Positions 42,909 to 51,345 of a DNA stretch of 64,000 bases are shown here, piece after piece. This DNA comes from Spirosoma montaniterrae (lineage in GTDB: Bacteria; Bacteroidota; Bacteroidia; Cytophagales; Spirosomataceae). Location of the stretch: the NCBI RefSeq assembly GCF_001988955.1, contig NZ_CP014263.1:5144501-5208500 (forward strand). The letters run 5' to 3'. Position numbers and translations under genes: made by a program. Position 1 is the first letter of the stretch, and every line of letters starts with the position of its first letter. Below the pieces are notes generated by a model. That model saw only the letters and a program-made list of their open reading frames with translations. It ran no database searches and was not told the DNA's origin.

Positions 42909-44105
42909 TCAAAATCTGGCTAAAACTTTCTCAGAAACCGTTTGCCCGATAGATAGCGACGAGGTAGCGGCTGGTGAGGGGGCATTTACGACGTTGATAG
43001 CTTTGTCGGATTCGAGAATGGCGAAATCGTCGAGCAGGCCGCCGGTGCGGTCGCAGGCTTGCGCCCGAACGCCCGCGCCCCCGTCTTCGAGGTCGGCTTC
43101 CTGAATATCGGGAATCAGTTCCTGCAAGGCTTTCGTAAAAGCGGCTTTTGAGAACGAGCGGTACATCTCGCCCAAGCCCGTTTGCCAGTATTTGGCCGCC
43201 ACTTTCTGAAAACCCGGCCACGATAACGTCTCGTACATTTCCTTCAGATTGATGTCAGATTTGGTGTAGCCTTCCCGCGCAAAGGCCAGCACGGCGTTCG
43301 GGCCAGCTTCTATGCCCCCGTGAATCATACGGGTGAAATGAACGCCCAAAAATGGAAAATTCGGGTCGGGAACGGGATAAATCAGGTTTCTGACCAGATG
43401 CTGTTTGTGAGGTTTGATCTTGTAATATTCACCCCGGAATGGCACAATCCTGACGTCGATAGCGTCGCGCTGCGTCAGTTGCGCTATTTTGTCGGAGTAC
43501 AACCCGGCGCAGTTGACCACAAGCTTTGTTTCGTACCGGTCTTTGTTCGTTACCACAATACTCAGGCTATTGCCCGCCGTAACCTGTTCTACACGTTCGC
43601 CGAGCCGCAGTTCGCCACCTGATGCCTGAAATTTCACAGCTATTTTTTCGCAGACCTGCTTATAGTCGATGATGCCCGTTTGCGGCACGAACAAACCCGC
43701 CACGCCGTTGACATGCGGCTCGATCTCACGCATTTCGGCCAGCGAAATCCTGCGAATGCCCAACAGCCCGTTGAGTTGGCCACGTTCAAACAGCGTTTCT
43801 AACTGTGGTAGCTGATCGGGCTTCGTGGCAACCACAATTTTGCCGCAGCGTTCGTAAGAAATACCCTCTTCGTTGCAAAAATCGAGGAGCATCTGATAGC
43901 CCCGAATGCAATTGGTTGCTTTAAGTGAGCCGGGTTTATAGTACAGCCCGGAGTGAATCACGCCCGAATTATGACCGGTTTGGTGGCGGGCAACGGCGGG
44001 TTCTTTTTCGATCAGCACCACGCGCAGGGCCGGGCGTTGCTGTTGAAGGTGCAGGGCGGTGGCAAGACCAACAATACCGCCCCCAATAATCACTACGTCT
44101 GTCAT
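42909..44105 (-). CDS. lhgO: L-2-hydroxyglutarate oxidase
   Basis: The 398-residue flavoprotein begins with the FAD motif DVVIIGGGIVGLATALHLQ. LhgO landmarks are HQTGHNSGVIHSGLYYKPGS, KATNCIRGYQMLLDFC, VNCAGLYSDKIAQLT, VPFRGEYYKIKP and GVRAQACDRTGGLLDDFAI near the end. It oxidises L-2-hydroxyglutarate to 2-oxoglutarate, a metabolite-repair role, passing electrons to the membrane or oxygen. The Nudix gene follows. Confidence 0.93.
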   Translation of the reverse strand: MTDVVIIGGGIVGLATALHLQQQRPALRVVLIEKEPAVARHQTGHNSGVIHSGLYYKPGSLKATNCIRGYQMLLDFCNEEGISYERCGKIVVATKPDQLPQLETLFERGQLNGLLGIRRISLAEMREIEPHVNGVAGLFVPQTGIIDYKQVCEKIAVKFQASGGELRLGERVEQVTAGNSLSIVVTNKDRYETKLVVNCAGLYSDKIAQLTQRDAIDVRIVPFRGEYYKIKPHKQHLVRNLIYPVPDPNFPFLGVHFTRMIHGGIEAGPNAVLAFAREGYTKSDINLKEMYETLSWPGFQKVAAKYWQTGLGEMYRSFSKAAFTKALQELIPDIQEADLEDGGAGVRAQACDRTGGLLDDFAILESDKAINVVNAPSPAATSSLSIGQTVSEKVLARF

Positions 44106-44208
44106 ACGCGGGTTATATACAGGGCAAAAATACGGCTTTCTGTGCGAAGTGCGTTCAACGGTATAAGTAGAAGCAATCGGTTAAGGCCAGTTCACGATTT
44201 ATCGCCAG

Positions 44209-45501
44209 TTATTTCAACTGCCCTTCAATCCAGGCTAAGCCACGGCCATAGAGGGCGTGAGCAAACCGAACGCGGTTGTCGAAATCGGCGTCGGGCGTTT
44301 CGCCGTAGGTCCAGAACTCGCGGATGAGTTTGGCATTTTGGGCGGCTGTGGGCTGGTGATGCAGCGCGTCGGCGTCGGAGCGGTAGGGGGCAAACGCGGG
44401 TAGGTCGCTGTCGAAATGCTGAAAAAACAGGTGCCCACGCGGGGTTCTGACCCCACACAGGATGCCACTCGCCCGGCTGGTCGATGGAGCCAAACTGCCT
44501 TCCAGCCCGCGTTTCAGCACCATCACGGCGTCGAAACCAGCCAGCATTGCCAGTTCGGCCATTTTCATCTGGTACGTGATATGAAACACTGACGTCACTA
44601 AAATCTGCGCGTGACACGGGTTGAGCACTTTTTCGAGCGTTGCCAGAAAAGGCCGTTTCAGGATAATGCGTCGCCGGTCGACCCAGCGGCTCAGTGCGGG
44701 CGACAGTGCTTTCTGGTCGAGTACCCAGCCGTAATTTTCGAGCGGAACGCCCATCTCCTGATTCCCCAGCAAGAATTCGCAGTTCAGGTGCATGTATACG
44801 TCCAGCGCGTTGAGCGTAAATTTCGGCCCCCCCGACACGCCCACCAACGACACCGGCCCGTAGCCTTTCTGTAGAAAAAACTTCGCCAGCAGGGGTGTTA
44901 TCATGTAACTGTTTTCAACGCCATCAAATGGTTCGGTAAGCTGTATCAGCGGGCGGTCGGCACAGCTAATGGTACGGAACGAAGGCGTAAACGTGCGTTC
45001 GGCAGCTCGCATAAGCCCCTGATACTCTTCGTTTGTTTCGTGCCGAACGCGCAAAATACTGGCTGCCAGCCCCCGAAATGTCTCGCATGGGCCATTGCCA
45101 AACAAATAATCGCCCAATTGCTCGGCTTCACTGACTTGCAGGTTATGACCCCGTACCAGCTTGGTAGCAATAGGATGCATACCCATTGGCAGGTCGGGGC
45201 ATACTTTATTGATAAAAAACGTAGGATGCGAGAACGCACCTTTGCCAATCACTTCTTCCAGTGTATATTCTTCGGGAGTGGGGCCTTTTGCCAGCAGTGC
45301 ACCCAGAAACACGCCCCGTTGCAGGGGGTGTGTTTCTGGGGCGGTCAGGGCTTTACGACACTCGGCTAACAGGGCGGGCGGCAGCGGTTTACTGCCGTGC
45401 TTGCCAATACCGATGTGTTGGATGCCCCGGCCTAATGGCGTATGAGCAGGCGCGTCTGAAGTCGGGCTGGCGATGGACATGGCAGCAGGTTGAGGGCGCA
45501 T
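44209..45501 (-). CDS. anthranilate phosphoribosyltransferase-like (TrpD2/YbiB-type) protein
   Basis: The start was set at ATG 45501 (MRPQPAAMSIAS; 45480 also possible), giving 430 residues. The reading from 45633 would run into cobA. The protein has the glycosyltransferase-family-3 layout: an N-terminal helical domain (LQRGVFLGALLAKGPTPEEY) and a core with GVSGGPKFTLNALDVYMHLN, ILVTSVFHITYQMKMAELA and VLKRGLEGSLAPSTSRASG. The PRPP-binding GTGGD of TrpD is not seen (the place reads EPFDGVENSYMI), as in TrpD2 proteins that bind nucleic acid or have unknown substrates. It follows cobA by 31 bases in the nitrate island. Confidence 0.75.
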   Translation of the reverse strand: MRPQPAAMSIASPTSDAPAHTPLGRGIQHIGIGKHGSKPLPPALLAECRKALTAPETHPLQRGVFLGALLAKGPTPEEYTLEEVIGKGAFSHPTFFINKVCPDLPMGMHPIATKLVRGHNLQVSEAEQLGDYLFGNGPCETFRGLAASILRVRHETNEEYQGLMRAAERTFTPSFRTISCADRPLIQLTEPFDGVENSYMITPLLAKFFLQKGYGPVSLVGVSGGPKFTLNALDVYMHLNCEFLLGNQEMGVPLENYGWVLDQKALSPALSRWVDRRRIILKRPFLATLEKVLNPCHAQILVTSVFHITYQMKMAELAMLAGFDAVMVLKRGLEGSLAPSTSRASGILCGVRTPRGHLFFQHFDSDLPAFAPYRSDADALHHQPTAAQNAKLIREFWTYGETPDADFDNRVRFAHALYGRGLAWIEGQLK

Positions 45502-45532
45502 GAGTATGCATATAAAAGTACGGAAACAATTG

Positions 45533-46330
45533 CTACCTACTGATAAGCAAGGGAGATGAAATAGCTGCGCCCGAAGCCACTTCAGTTTCCGAGTGCCAGT
45601 CAGGGTGCAGACGTACAACTTCGCCAATGACAATAATGGCCGGATTCGTTAGTTTGTGGTTTTCAACAGTCTCAACAACACGATGAGCCGGTGCCAGGGC
45701 TACGCGTTCGTCGGCCCAGCTTCCGTTCTGAATTACGGCCACCGGTACATTGGCGCGACCTTGTTCAGTCAACGCAGCCACAATGTCGGGGAGGTGTTTC
45801 ATACCCATCAGCACCACCAGGGTTGCCGTCGATTGCACCGCCGTGCCAATATCACCCGAAAGCTGATGGTCTTTGGTGGTGCCCGTCAGCACCCAGAACG
45901 ACTCGCTGATACCCCGGCACGTAAGCGGAATGCCCGCCAACGCCGGCACGGCATAGCTGCTCGATAACCCCGGCACTACGTCGACCGCAACGCCACAATC
46001 CTGTGCAAAGGCTAATTCCTCAAAACCCCGCCCAAATACAAAGGGGTCGCCCCCTTTCAGCCGTACTACGTGGCCGTGGCTATGGGCGTACTGCACAATC
46101 AGGTGGTTGATGTCAGCTTGGGCAAACTCGCATCGCCCGCGACGCTTGCCCACAAATACGCGTTCGGCAGAGGCAGGCGCGTGTTGGAGCAGGTCGGGAT
46201 GCACGAGCGCGTCGTATAGTACTACATCCGCTGTTTGCAGGGCACGAACGCCTTTCAGCGTAATTAGCTCCGGGTCGCCAGGACCGGCACCAACCAGCGT
46301 AAGCCGGGGATTATCAGAAAAGTTATTCAT
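45533..46330 (-). CDS. cobA: uroporphyrinogen-III C-methyltransferase
   Basis: The 265-residue enzyme has the SUMT motifs LTLVGAGPGDPELITLKGVR, VLYDALVHPDLL, VVRLKGGDPFVFGRGFEEL and VPGLSSSYAVPALAGIPLT. It methylates uroporphyrinogen III to precorrin-2, the first step to siroheme. Oxidase and chelatase domains of CysG are not fused, so they must be elsewhere. Placement divergent from nirB fits supply of siroheme to NirB. The TrpD2-like gene is downstream. Confidence 0.94.
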   Translation of the reverse strand: MNNFSDNPRLTLVGAGPGDPELITLKGVRALQTADVVLYDALVHPDLLQHAPASAERVFVGKRRGRCEFAQADINHLIVQYAHSHGHVVRLKGGDPFVFGRGFEELAFAQDCGVAVDVVPGLSSSYAVPALAGIPLTCRGISESFWVLTGTTKDHQLSGDIGTAVQSTATLVVLMGMKHLPDIVAALTEQGRANVPVAVIQNGSWADERVALAPAHRVVETVENHKLTNPAIIVIGEVVRLHPDWHSETEVASGAAISSPLLISR

Positions 46331-46433
46331 AGCCTGTTATGAATAGCATGAGTATAAATACTTAAAAAATTTGTTTTATTTGTCAATATTACCAAATAAT
46401 AAAATAGTTTTACGATGAATTTTGATAATTAAG

Positions 46434-46459
46434 TTCTGTAAATAGTACTTTTTACAGAA
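46434..46459. promoter_or_regulatory. 26-bp near-perfect palindrome in the cobA-nirB divergent region
   Basis: TTCTGTAAA (46434-46442) and TTTACAGAA (46451-46459) are perfectly complementary. The 8-base spacer has AGTACT at its centre, so 12 of 13 pairs match. The site lies about 75 bases upstream of nirB and 104 bases upstream of cobA in an AT-rich 203-bp gap. It is a strong candidate operator for a dimeric regulator of both units; a hairpin role is less likely because neither gene is read through it. Confidence 0.6.
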
Positions 46460-46533
46460 TATTATAAAAGTTGCTTGAATAGTGCAAATTGATTGAGCGA
46501 ATAGTTGTGTTTCACCTGTAATTTTTCCTGACC

Positions 46534-49059
46534 ATGACAAATATCGTGGTAGTGGGCAACGGAATGGTAGGCTACAAGTTCTGTGCCTCGTTGCTGAAAC
46601 AGACGCAGGAGCAACAGCCCGATGGCGGTCGGCTGCGGCTTACGGTCTTTGGCGAAGAGCCGCGTCCTGCCTACGACCGGGTGCATCTGAGCCGTTATTT
46701 TTCGGGAACGCCTGCCGACGAACTGGCGATGGCCCCGGCCACCTGGTATGCCGACAACGGCATCGACCTGCGCACCAGCACGTGCATTACACACATCGAC
46801 CGCGAAGCCCGCACCGTGACAACGCATACGGGCGAGGTGGTGAATTACGATGCACTCGTGCTGGCAACGGGTTCTGCTCCGTTTGTGCCGCCCGTGACCG
46901 GGGTGCAGAAAGACGGTATCTTCGTATACCGAACCATTGAAGACCTCGAAGCTATGACAGCCTGGGGTAATCGTGCAACAAAAGCCGTGGTAATTGGCGG
47001 TGGTTTACTGGGGCTTGAAGCCGCCAAAGCCGCGCTCGATATGGGTCTGGAAACGCACGTAGTAGAGTTTGCCCCCCGGCTTATGCCCCGCCAACTCGAT
47101 GCCGCCGGGGGCGAAATGCTCCGACGCAAAATAGAATCCCTTGGTATCGGTATCCATCTCAATAAAAATACCGCCGAGTTCTTAGGTTATGATTGCGTAA
47201 CGGGCCTGCGCTTTGCCGATGACAGTGTGCTGGAAACCGACATGGTTGTTATTTCGGCGGGCATCAAACCCCGCGACGAACTGGCCCGACAAAGCGGCCT
47301 GGCCGTTGGTCCGCGCGGGGGCATCGTTGTGAACGATTACCTGCAAACGTCAGACCCCAACATTTTCGCCATTGGCGAGTGCGCCCTGCACAACAGCATG
47401 ATTTACGGGCTGGTAGCACCGGGCTACGACATGGCGACTGTGGTGGCAAGGCAGTTGACATCAGGCCGGGGTGGAGTGAAATTTACCGGCTTTGATCTCT
47501 CGACCAAACTCAAGCTTATCGGCGTTGACGTGGCAAGCTTCGGCGATCCATTCTGCGAACAGACGCCCCACCGAACGCTGTTGTTCGAGGATATGCTGAC
47601 GGGCGTTTACAAACGACTGAACATCAGCCCCGACGGAAAACAGTTGCTGGGTGGTATTCTGGTGGGCGAAGCGGAGTCATACAATATGCTGTTGCAAGCC
47701 TGCAAAAACCGCGTGGTTTTGCCCGAAACGCCCGAAGACCTGTTGATGCCACCGCGCAAAGGCGATAGCACCCCGGCGTTGGCGGGGGTAATGAGCCTGC
47801 CCGATGAAGCCATTATCTGCTCGTGCGAAGGTATATCGAAAGCTATCGTCTGTACCGCCGTGACCGGGCAGGAACTGACCGACGTGGCCGCTCTAAAAAA
47901 ATGTACGAAGGCCGGAACCGGCTGCGGGGGCTGCATACCAATGCTCAACGACCTGATTTCGGAAACGCTGAAAGAACAGGGCAAATTTGTGCGGAAGGTA
48001 CTCTGCGAACACTTCGACCACACCCGGCAGGAACTCTACGACCTCGTTCGTATCAACGGCGAAACGACCTACGCCGACGTATTGGCCCACTACGGCCACG
48101 GAACCGGCTGCGAGGTGTGCAAGCCCGCCGTAGCCTCAATTCTGGCGAGCATTCACAACGATTTGATTGCCCGACAGGCAACTGTTCAGGATACCAACGA
48201 CCGCTTTCTGGCGAATATTCAGCGGGGTGGCACGTATTCGGTGGTGCCGCGCGTGGCCGGGGGCGAAATCACCGCCGATAAGCTCATTGCGCTGGGCGTA
48301 GTTGCCAGGAAATATGACCTGTATTGCAAAATCACGGGTGGGCAGCGCATCGATTTATTCGGGGCGCGGGTCGATCAGTTACCGCTGATTTGGGACGAAC
48401 TGATTGCTGCTGGTTTCGAGAGCGGTCATGCCTACGGAAAAGCCCTGCGAACGGTGAAAAGCTGCGTGGGTAGCGCGTGGTGCCGGTTCGGTGTGCAGGA
48501 TTCGGTTGGGTTTGCCATCGAAATCGAAGAGCGGTACAAAGGGCTGCGGGCACCGCACAAGCTGAAAGGGGGCGTGTCGGGGTGTGTGCGCGAATGTGCC
48601 GAAGCGCAGAGCAAAGATTTCGGCATTATCGCCACCGAAAAAGGTTGGAATTTGTATGTCTGCGGCAATGGTGGGGCCAAACCTCAGCACGCCCAACTGC
48701 TGGCGTCGGACATTGACCGCGAAACCTGCATCCGCTACCTCGACTGTTTTCTGATGTTCTATGTCAAAACCGCCGAACCGTTGACCCGCACCGCCACCTG
48801 GCTCAACAAACTCGAAGGCGGTATGGCCTACCTCAAAAGCGTGGTCATCGACGATGTGCTGGGCCTGAACGCGCAGTTTGAGGCCGACATGCAGCACGTC
48901 GTGAATACGTACCAATGCGAATGGAAATCAGTAGTGGACAACGACACCCTGCGGAGCCAATACCGCCACTTCGTCAACACCAGCGATACCGACGACACCC
49001 TTGCCTTCGTGACCAACGAACGCGGACAAAAGCAACCCACAAACTGGTTGAATGATTGA
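46534..49059 (+). CDS. nirB: nitrite reductase [NAD(P)H] large subunit NirB
   Basis: The 841-residue protein has the NirB layout. An FAD/NAD domain (VVVGNGMVGYKFCASL, AVVIGGGLLGLEAAKAALD) is followed by two BFD-like [2Fe-2S] domains (IICSCEGIS with GTGCGGC, then LCEHFDH with GTGCEVC). A ferredoxin-like half-domain follows, then the siroheme/[4Fe-4S] domain with CVGSAWC (CX5C) and GCVREC (CX3C). It reduces nitrite to ammonium in the cytoplasm. The last codons (WLND and stop) fall in a GATTGAAT repeat that continues to nirD. cobA, needed for siroheme, is divergent. Confidence 0.96.
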   Translation: MTNIVVVGNGMVGYKFCASLLKQTQEQQPDGGRLRLTVFGEEPRPAYDRVHLSRYFSGTPADELAMAPATWYADNGIDLRTSTCITHIDREARTVTTHTGEVVNYDALVLATGSAPFVPPVTGVQKDGIFVYRTIEDLEAMTAWGNRATKAVVIGGGLLGLEAAKAALDMGLETHVVEFAPRLMPRQLDAAGGEMLRRKIESLGIGIHLNKNTAEFLGYDCVTGLRFADDSVLETDMVVISAGIKPRDELARQSGLAVGPRGGIVVNDYLQTSDPNIFAIGECALHNSMIYGLVAPGYDMATVVARQLTSGRGGVKFTGFDLSTKLKLIGVDVASFGDPFCEQTPHRTLLFEDMLTGVYKRLNISPDGKQLLGGILVGEAESYNMLLQACKNRVVLPETPEDLLMPPRKGDSTPALAGVMSLPDEAIICSCEGISKAIVCTAVTGQELTDVAALKKCTKAGTGCGGCIPMLNDLISETLKEQGKFVRKVLCEHFDHTRQELYDLVRINGETTYADVLAHYGHGTGCEVCKPAVASILASIHNDLIARQATVQDTNDRFLANIQRGGTYSVVPRVAGGEITADKLIALGVVARKYDLYCKITGGQRIDLFGARVDQLPLIWDELIAAGFESGHAYGKALRTVKSCVGSAWCRFGVQDSVGFAIEIEERYKGLRAPHKLKGGVSGCVRECAEAQSKDFGIIATEKGWNLYVCGNGGAKPQHAQLLASDIDRETCIRYLDCFLMFYVKTAEPLTRTATWLNKLEGGMAYLKSVVIDDVLGLNAQFEADMQHVVNTYQCEWKSVVDNDTLRSQYRHFVNTSDTDDTLAFVTNERGQKQPTNWLND

Positions 49060-49187
49060 ATGATAGAATGATTGAATGATTGAATGGGGTGCTGAGGTAG
49101 TAGCCCTCATTCAATCATTCTATCACTCAACCACTCAATCACTCAATCACTCAATCATTCAATCACTCAATCATTCAATCACTCAAC
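49046..49187. repeat. ATTGAATG/CATTCAAT tandem-word hairpin between nirB and nirD
   Basis: The left part (49046-49086) is variants of GGTTGAATGATTGAATG and the right part (about 49106-49187) repeats CATTCAATCACTCAATC words. The loop carries TAGCCCTCATTC. The nirB stop codon (49057-49059) lies inside the left arm, so the repeat supplies the C-terminal residues of NirB. It shares words and loop with the accB-accC hairpin at 38507-38636. Confidence 0.8.
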
Positions 49188-49196
49188 CTCCCGGCC

Positions 49197-49541
49197 ATGA
49201 TTACTTCTCAAACACTCACTTGGCACGCGGCTGCGCCGGTGGCTTCGTTTCCTGCCGATGGCGGGGCTTGCGTGAAAATTGGACACCGGCAAATTGCGGT
49301 GTTCAATTTTGCGGCAACGGGCGCGTGGTATGCGTGCCAGAATCAGTGTCCGCATAGGATGCAGATGATTCTGTCGCGTGGGCTGACCGGCGACCATAAA
49401 GGCGAGCCAAAAGTGGCCTGTCCGTATCACAAAAAGACGTTTTCGCTCTGTACCGGCGAAAACCTCAACGGCGACGATTATCAAATTGAGGTCTATCCGG
49501 TAAAAATTGAGAACGGAATGGTGTATATTGGGTTATGCTAA
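49197..49541 (+). CDS. nirD: nitrite reductase small subunit NirD (Rieske type)
   Basis: The 114-residue protein is a Rieske domain. The [2Fe-2S] ligands are visible as CPH (Cys51, His53) and CPYH (Cys75, His78), with HRMQMILSRG after the first box. Many enterobacterial NirD proteins have lost these ligands, whereas this one keeps them. It partners NirB in nitrite reduction. The last bases overlap the start of the sensor kinase gene by 7 (49535-49541), implying translational coupling. Confidence 0.92.
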   Translation: MITSQTLTWHAAAPVASFPADGGACVKIGHRQIAVFNFAATGAWYACQNQCPHRMQMILSRGLTGDHKGEPKVACPYHKKTFSLCTGENLNGDDYQIEVYPVKIENGMVYIGLC

Positions 49542-50983
49542 CCCGTCGCTATACACAACGGTACATTTTGGCCCTCTCGCTGGTGGCGGGGCTGACTATT
49601 TTTGGGCAGGTGCTGGTGCAGAGACAATTGCGCGATCAGACCAGCGACTCGTATTTGGTGAACTATGCCGGGCGACAACGGTTCCAGAGCCAGCAGATTG
49701 TAAAGACTGTACTGTTGCTGACCGATGGGAGCGGCTTGAGACCAGCGTCGGCTGTGCGGGCCGAACTGACACCTGTGCTGGCCCGGTGGGAACGATACCA
49801 TCGGGAATTGAAAAGCGGCAACCTGACCGACCTGGGCCTTCGGCGAACGAACAGCGACAGCATCCGGGCCATGTTTGCCCGACTCGACCCGCATTTCAGA
49901 TTGATTCAACAACATACGCATCGGCTGCTGCATCTGACCGACCAACCGGCAGGGGCAGCCGATGCCGTGCGGGCGAGTGTGCGGGTCATACTGGCGAACG
50001 AACAGCCATTTCTGCTAAAAATGGACGCCATTGTGCGCCAGTACGCCCACGAAGCCGAAACAAAAGTAGAGCGGCTGCGGGGCATTGAACTGGTACTTAT
50101 GATTGTTACACTGTTTGTGTTGTTGCTTGAAGCGTTGCTGATTTTTTTGCCAGGCGTTCGGATTTTACGCTCAACTATTGGTCAACTCACGGATTCTGAG
50201 CGCGAAACCCGGCGCGTGAACGACGAACTGCGTTACGCCAATGAGTATTTGCAGGTGACGCAGAAACAGTTGTTGCAGGAAACGGACCTGCGGCATCAGC
50301 AGCGGCTCAACGAGCAGCGCATTCGGCTGGCATCGGTGGTTCAGGGGCAGGAAAACGAACGTAAACGACTCTCGCGCGAACTTCATGATGGCATCGGGCA
50401 GATGCTCACAGGACTGAAACTATTAGTCGAGAATATTCGCTCCATCGATCAACTGACTGATAAAGATCAAAGTACGTTTGCGAACCTGAAAACATTGCTG
50501 GTACGTACTATTCAGGAAACGCGTACCGTCTCCAATAACCTTATGCCGCCCGTGCTGAGCGATTTTGGACTGGTGTCGGCTTTGCGGTTGTTGATCGACC
50601 AGCAGTGTGAGCAAACGCCGGCCACGGTTCAGCTCGATACTACCCTGACGACTGAACGGTATGGTCCCGCCGTTGAAATCGGCCTGTACCGAATTGTGCA
50701 GGAAGCCGTGAATAACGCGGTAAAGCACGCAAATGCCAGCTACATCAGCGTGCGGCTCGATCAACGGAATGGTCGGCTGTCGCTACGAATTACTGACGAT
50801 GGCTGTGGTCTGGGCAAACACACGTCTACAGACGCCACGCAGGGTATGCACAACATGCGCGAACGCGCCCGGCTGCTCGATGGTACGTTCCGCATTACCA
50901 GTCAGGCCGGAACACGTATAGTTGTCAGCGTTCCAATTCGTAGTTTGTCGACCAGTAATGTAGCAACGCAGGTAATGATGTAA
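49535..50983 (+). CDS. NarX-like sensor histidine kinase
   Basis: The 482-residue kinase has a membrane helix at about residues 10-26. A periplasmic PilJ/NarX-type four-helix sensor follows, with VNYAGRQRFQSQQI at residues 42-55 resembling the NarX/NarQ nitrate-binding P-box. A second helix comes at about residues 185-207 (LVLMIVTLFVLLLEALLIF), then a coiled-coil linker, HisKA_3 (RKRLSRELHDGIGQML, phospho-His in ELHDG) and HATPase (NNAVKHANASYISVRL, GMHNMRERARLLDG). It likely senses nitrate or nitrite. No NarL-type regulator is adjacent. It is coupled to nirD by overlap. Confidence 0.88.
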   Translation: MLTRRYTQRYILALSLVAGLTIFGQVLVQRQLRDQTSDSYLVNYAGRQRFQSQQIVKTVLLLTDGSGLRPASAVRAELTPVLARWERYHRELKSGNLTDLGLRRTNSDSIRAMFARLDPHFRLIQQHTHRLLHLTDQPAGAADAVRASVRVILANEQPFLLKMDAIVRQYAHEAETKVERLRGIELVLMIVTLFVLLLEALLIFLPGVRILRSTIGQLTDSERETRRVNDELRYANEYLQVTQKQLLQETDLRHQQRLNEQRIRLASVVQGQENERKRLSRELHDGIGQMLTGLKLLVENIRSIDQLTDKDQSTFANLKTLLVRTIQETRTVSNNLMPPVLSDFGLVSALRLLIDQQCEQTPATVQLDTTLTTERYGPAVEIGLYRIVQEAVNNAVKHANASYISVRLDQRNGRLSLRITDDGCGLGKHTSTDATQGMHNMRERARLLDGTFRITSQAGTRIVVSVPIRSLSTSNVATQVMM

Positions 50984-51345
50984 TAAACCTACTTTTTATA
51001 AAATCACAATATTTTTTGAATTATACCTACATTTTAAATCCTATTTTCAGGAATTTGCCAATTTATCTTCTGAAATAAGGTAAAAAAGCAAGCTTTTTTT
51101 TGGTAAATAAGAATTTATACTTAATTTTATATCGTTAGAAAATGAGTAATAATACTCAGTAATATTACTCGGATGAATGCATTGATTGCCCGGTTATTTG
51201 CATTGGCGGATGCAGAGTAATTGGTAATAGTGACTGTAGTTCGGCTGGCGGGTTGGGCTATAGAAACAAAAAGTCCCGACAGGATGGCGGTCCCGGCGGG
51301 GCAGGTTCAAGTTCATTGTGTTTCACCTTAAACCATGTCAAATGT
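50984..51345. other. 362-bp AT-rich intergenic region upstream of the porin gene
   Basis: No gene is seen. The first part is AT-rich with an A/T stem AAAAAAG-CAAG-CTTTTTT (about 51082-51098) that could end the kinase transcript. Then come overlapping palindromes at 51143-51170. Near 51269-51302 GTCCCGACAGGATGGCGG and TCCCGGCGGGG could form a small stem. No known riboswitch is recognised. Confidence 0.5.
51143..51170. promoter_or_regulatory. overlapping palindromes, candidate operator
   Basis: TGAGTA-N4-TACTCA (51143-51158) overlaps the perfect 10-base palindrome GTAATATTAC (51159-51168) and the wider pair GAGTAATA (51144-51151) and TATTACTC (51163-51170). It lies 176-203 bases upstream of the porin start. 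The arrangement suits a regulator site for the porin-narK-reductase part of the island. Confidence 0.4.

Noticed and set aside
45502..45633. Longer N-terminus for the TrpD2-like protein
   Set aside because: It would overlap the end of cobA by about 100 bases and has no TrpD-like character.
49046..49187. Regular short repeats suggesting a CRISPR array
   Set aside because: Units are about 8 bases, have no unique spacers, and fold as one inverted repeat; no cas genes are nearby.
51269..51345. Possible molybdenum-cofactor or other riboswitch upstream of the porin
   Set aside because: Only a small GC stem is visible. None of the conserved multi-stem patterns could be traced.
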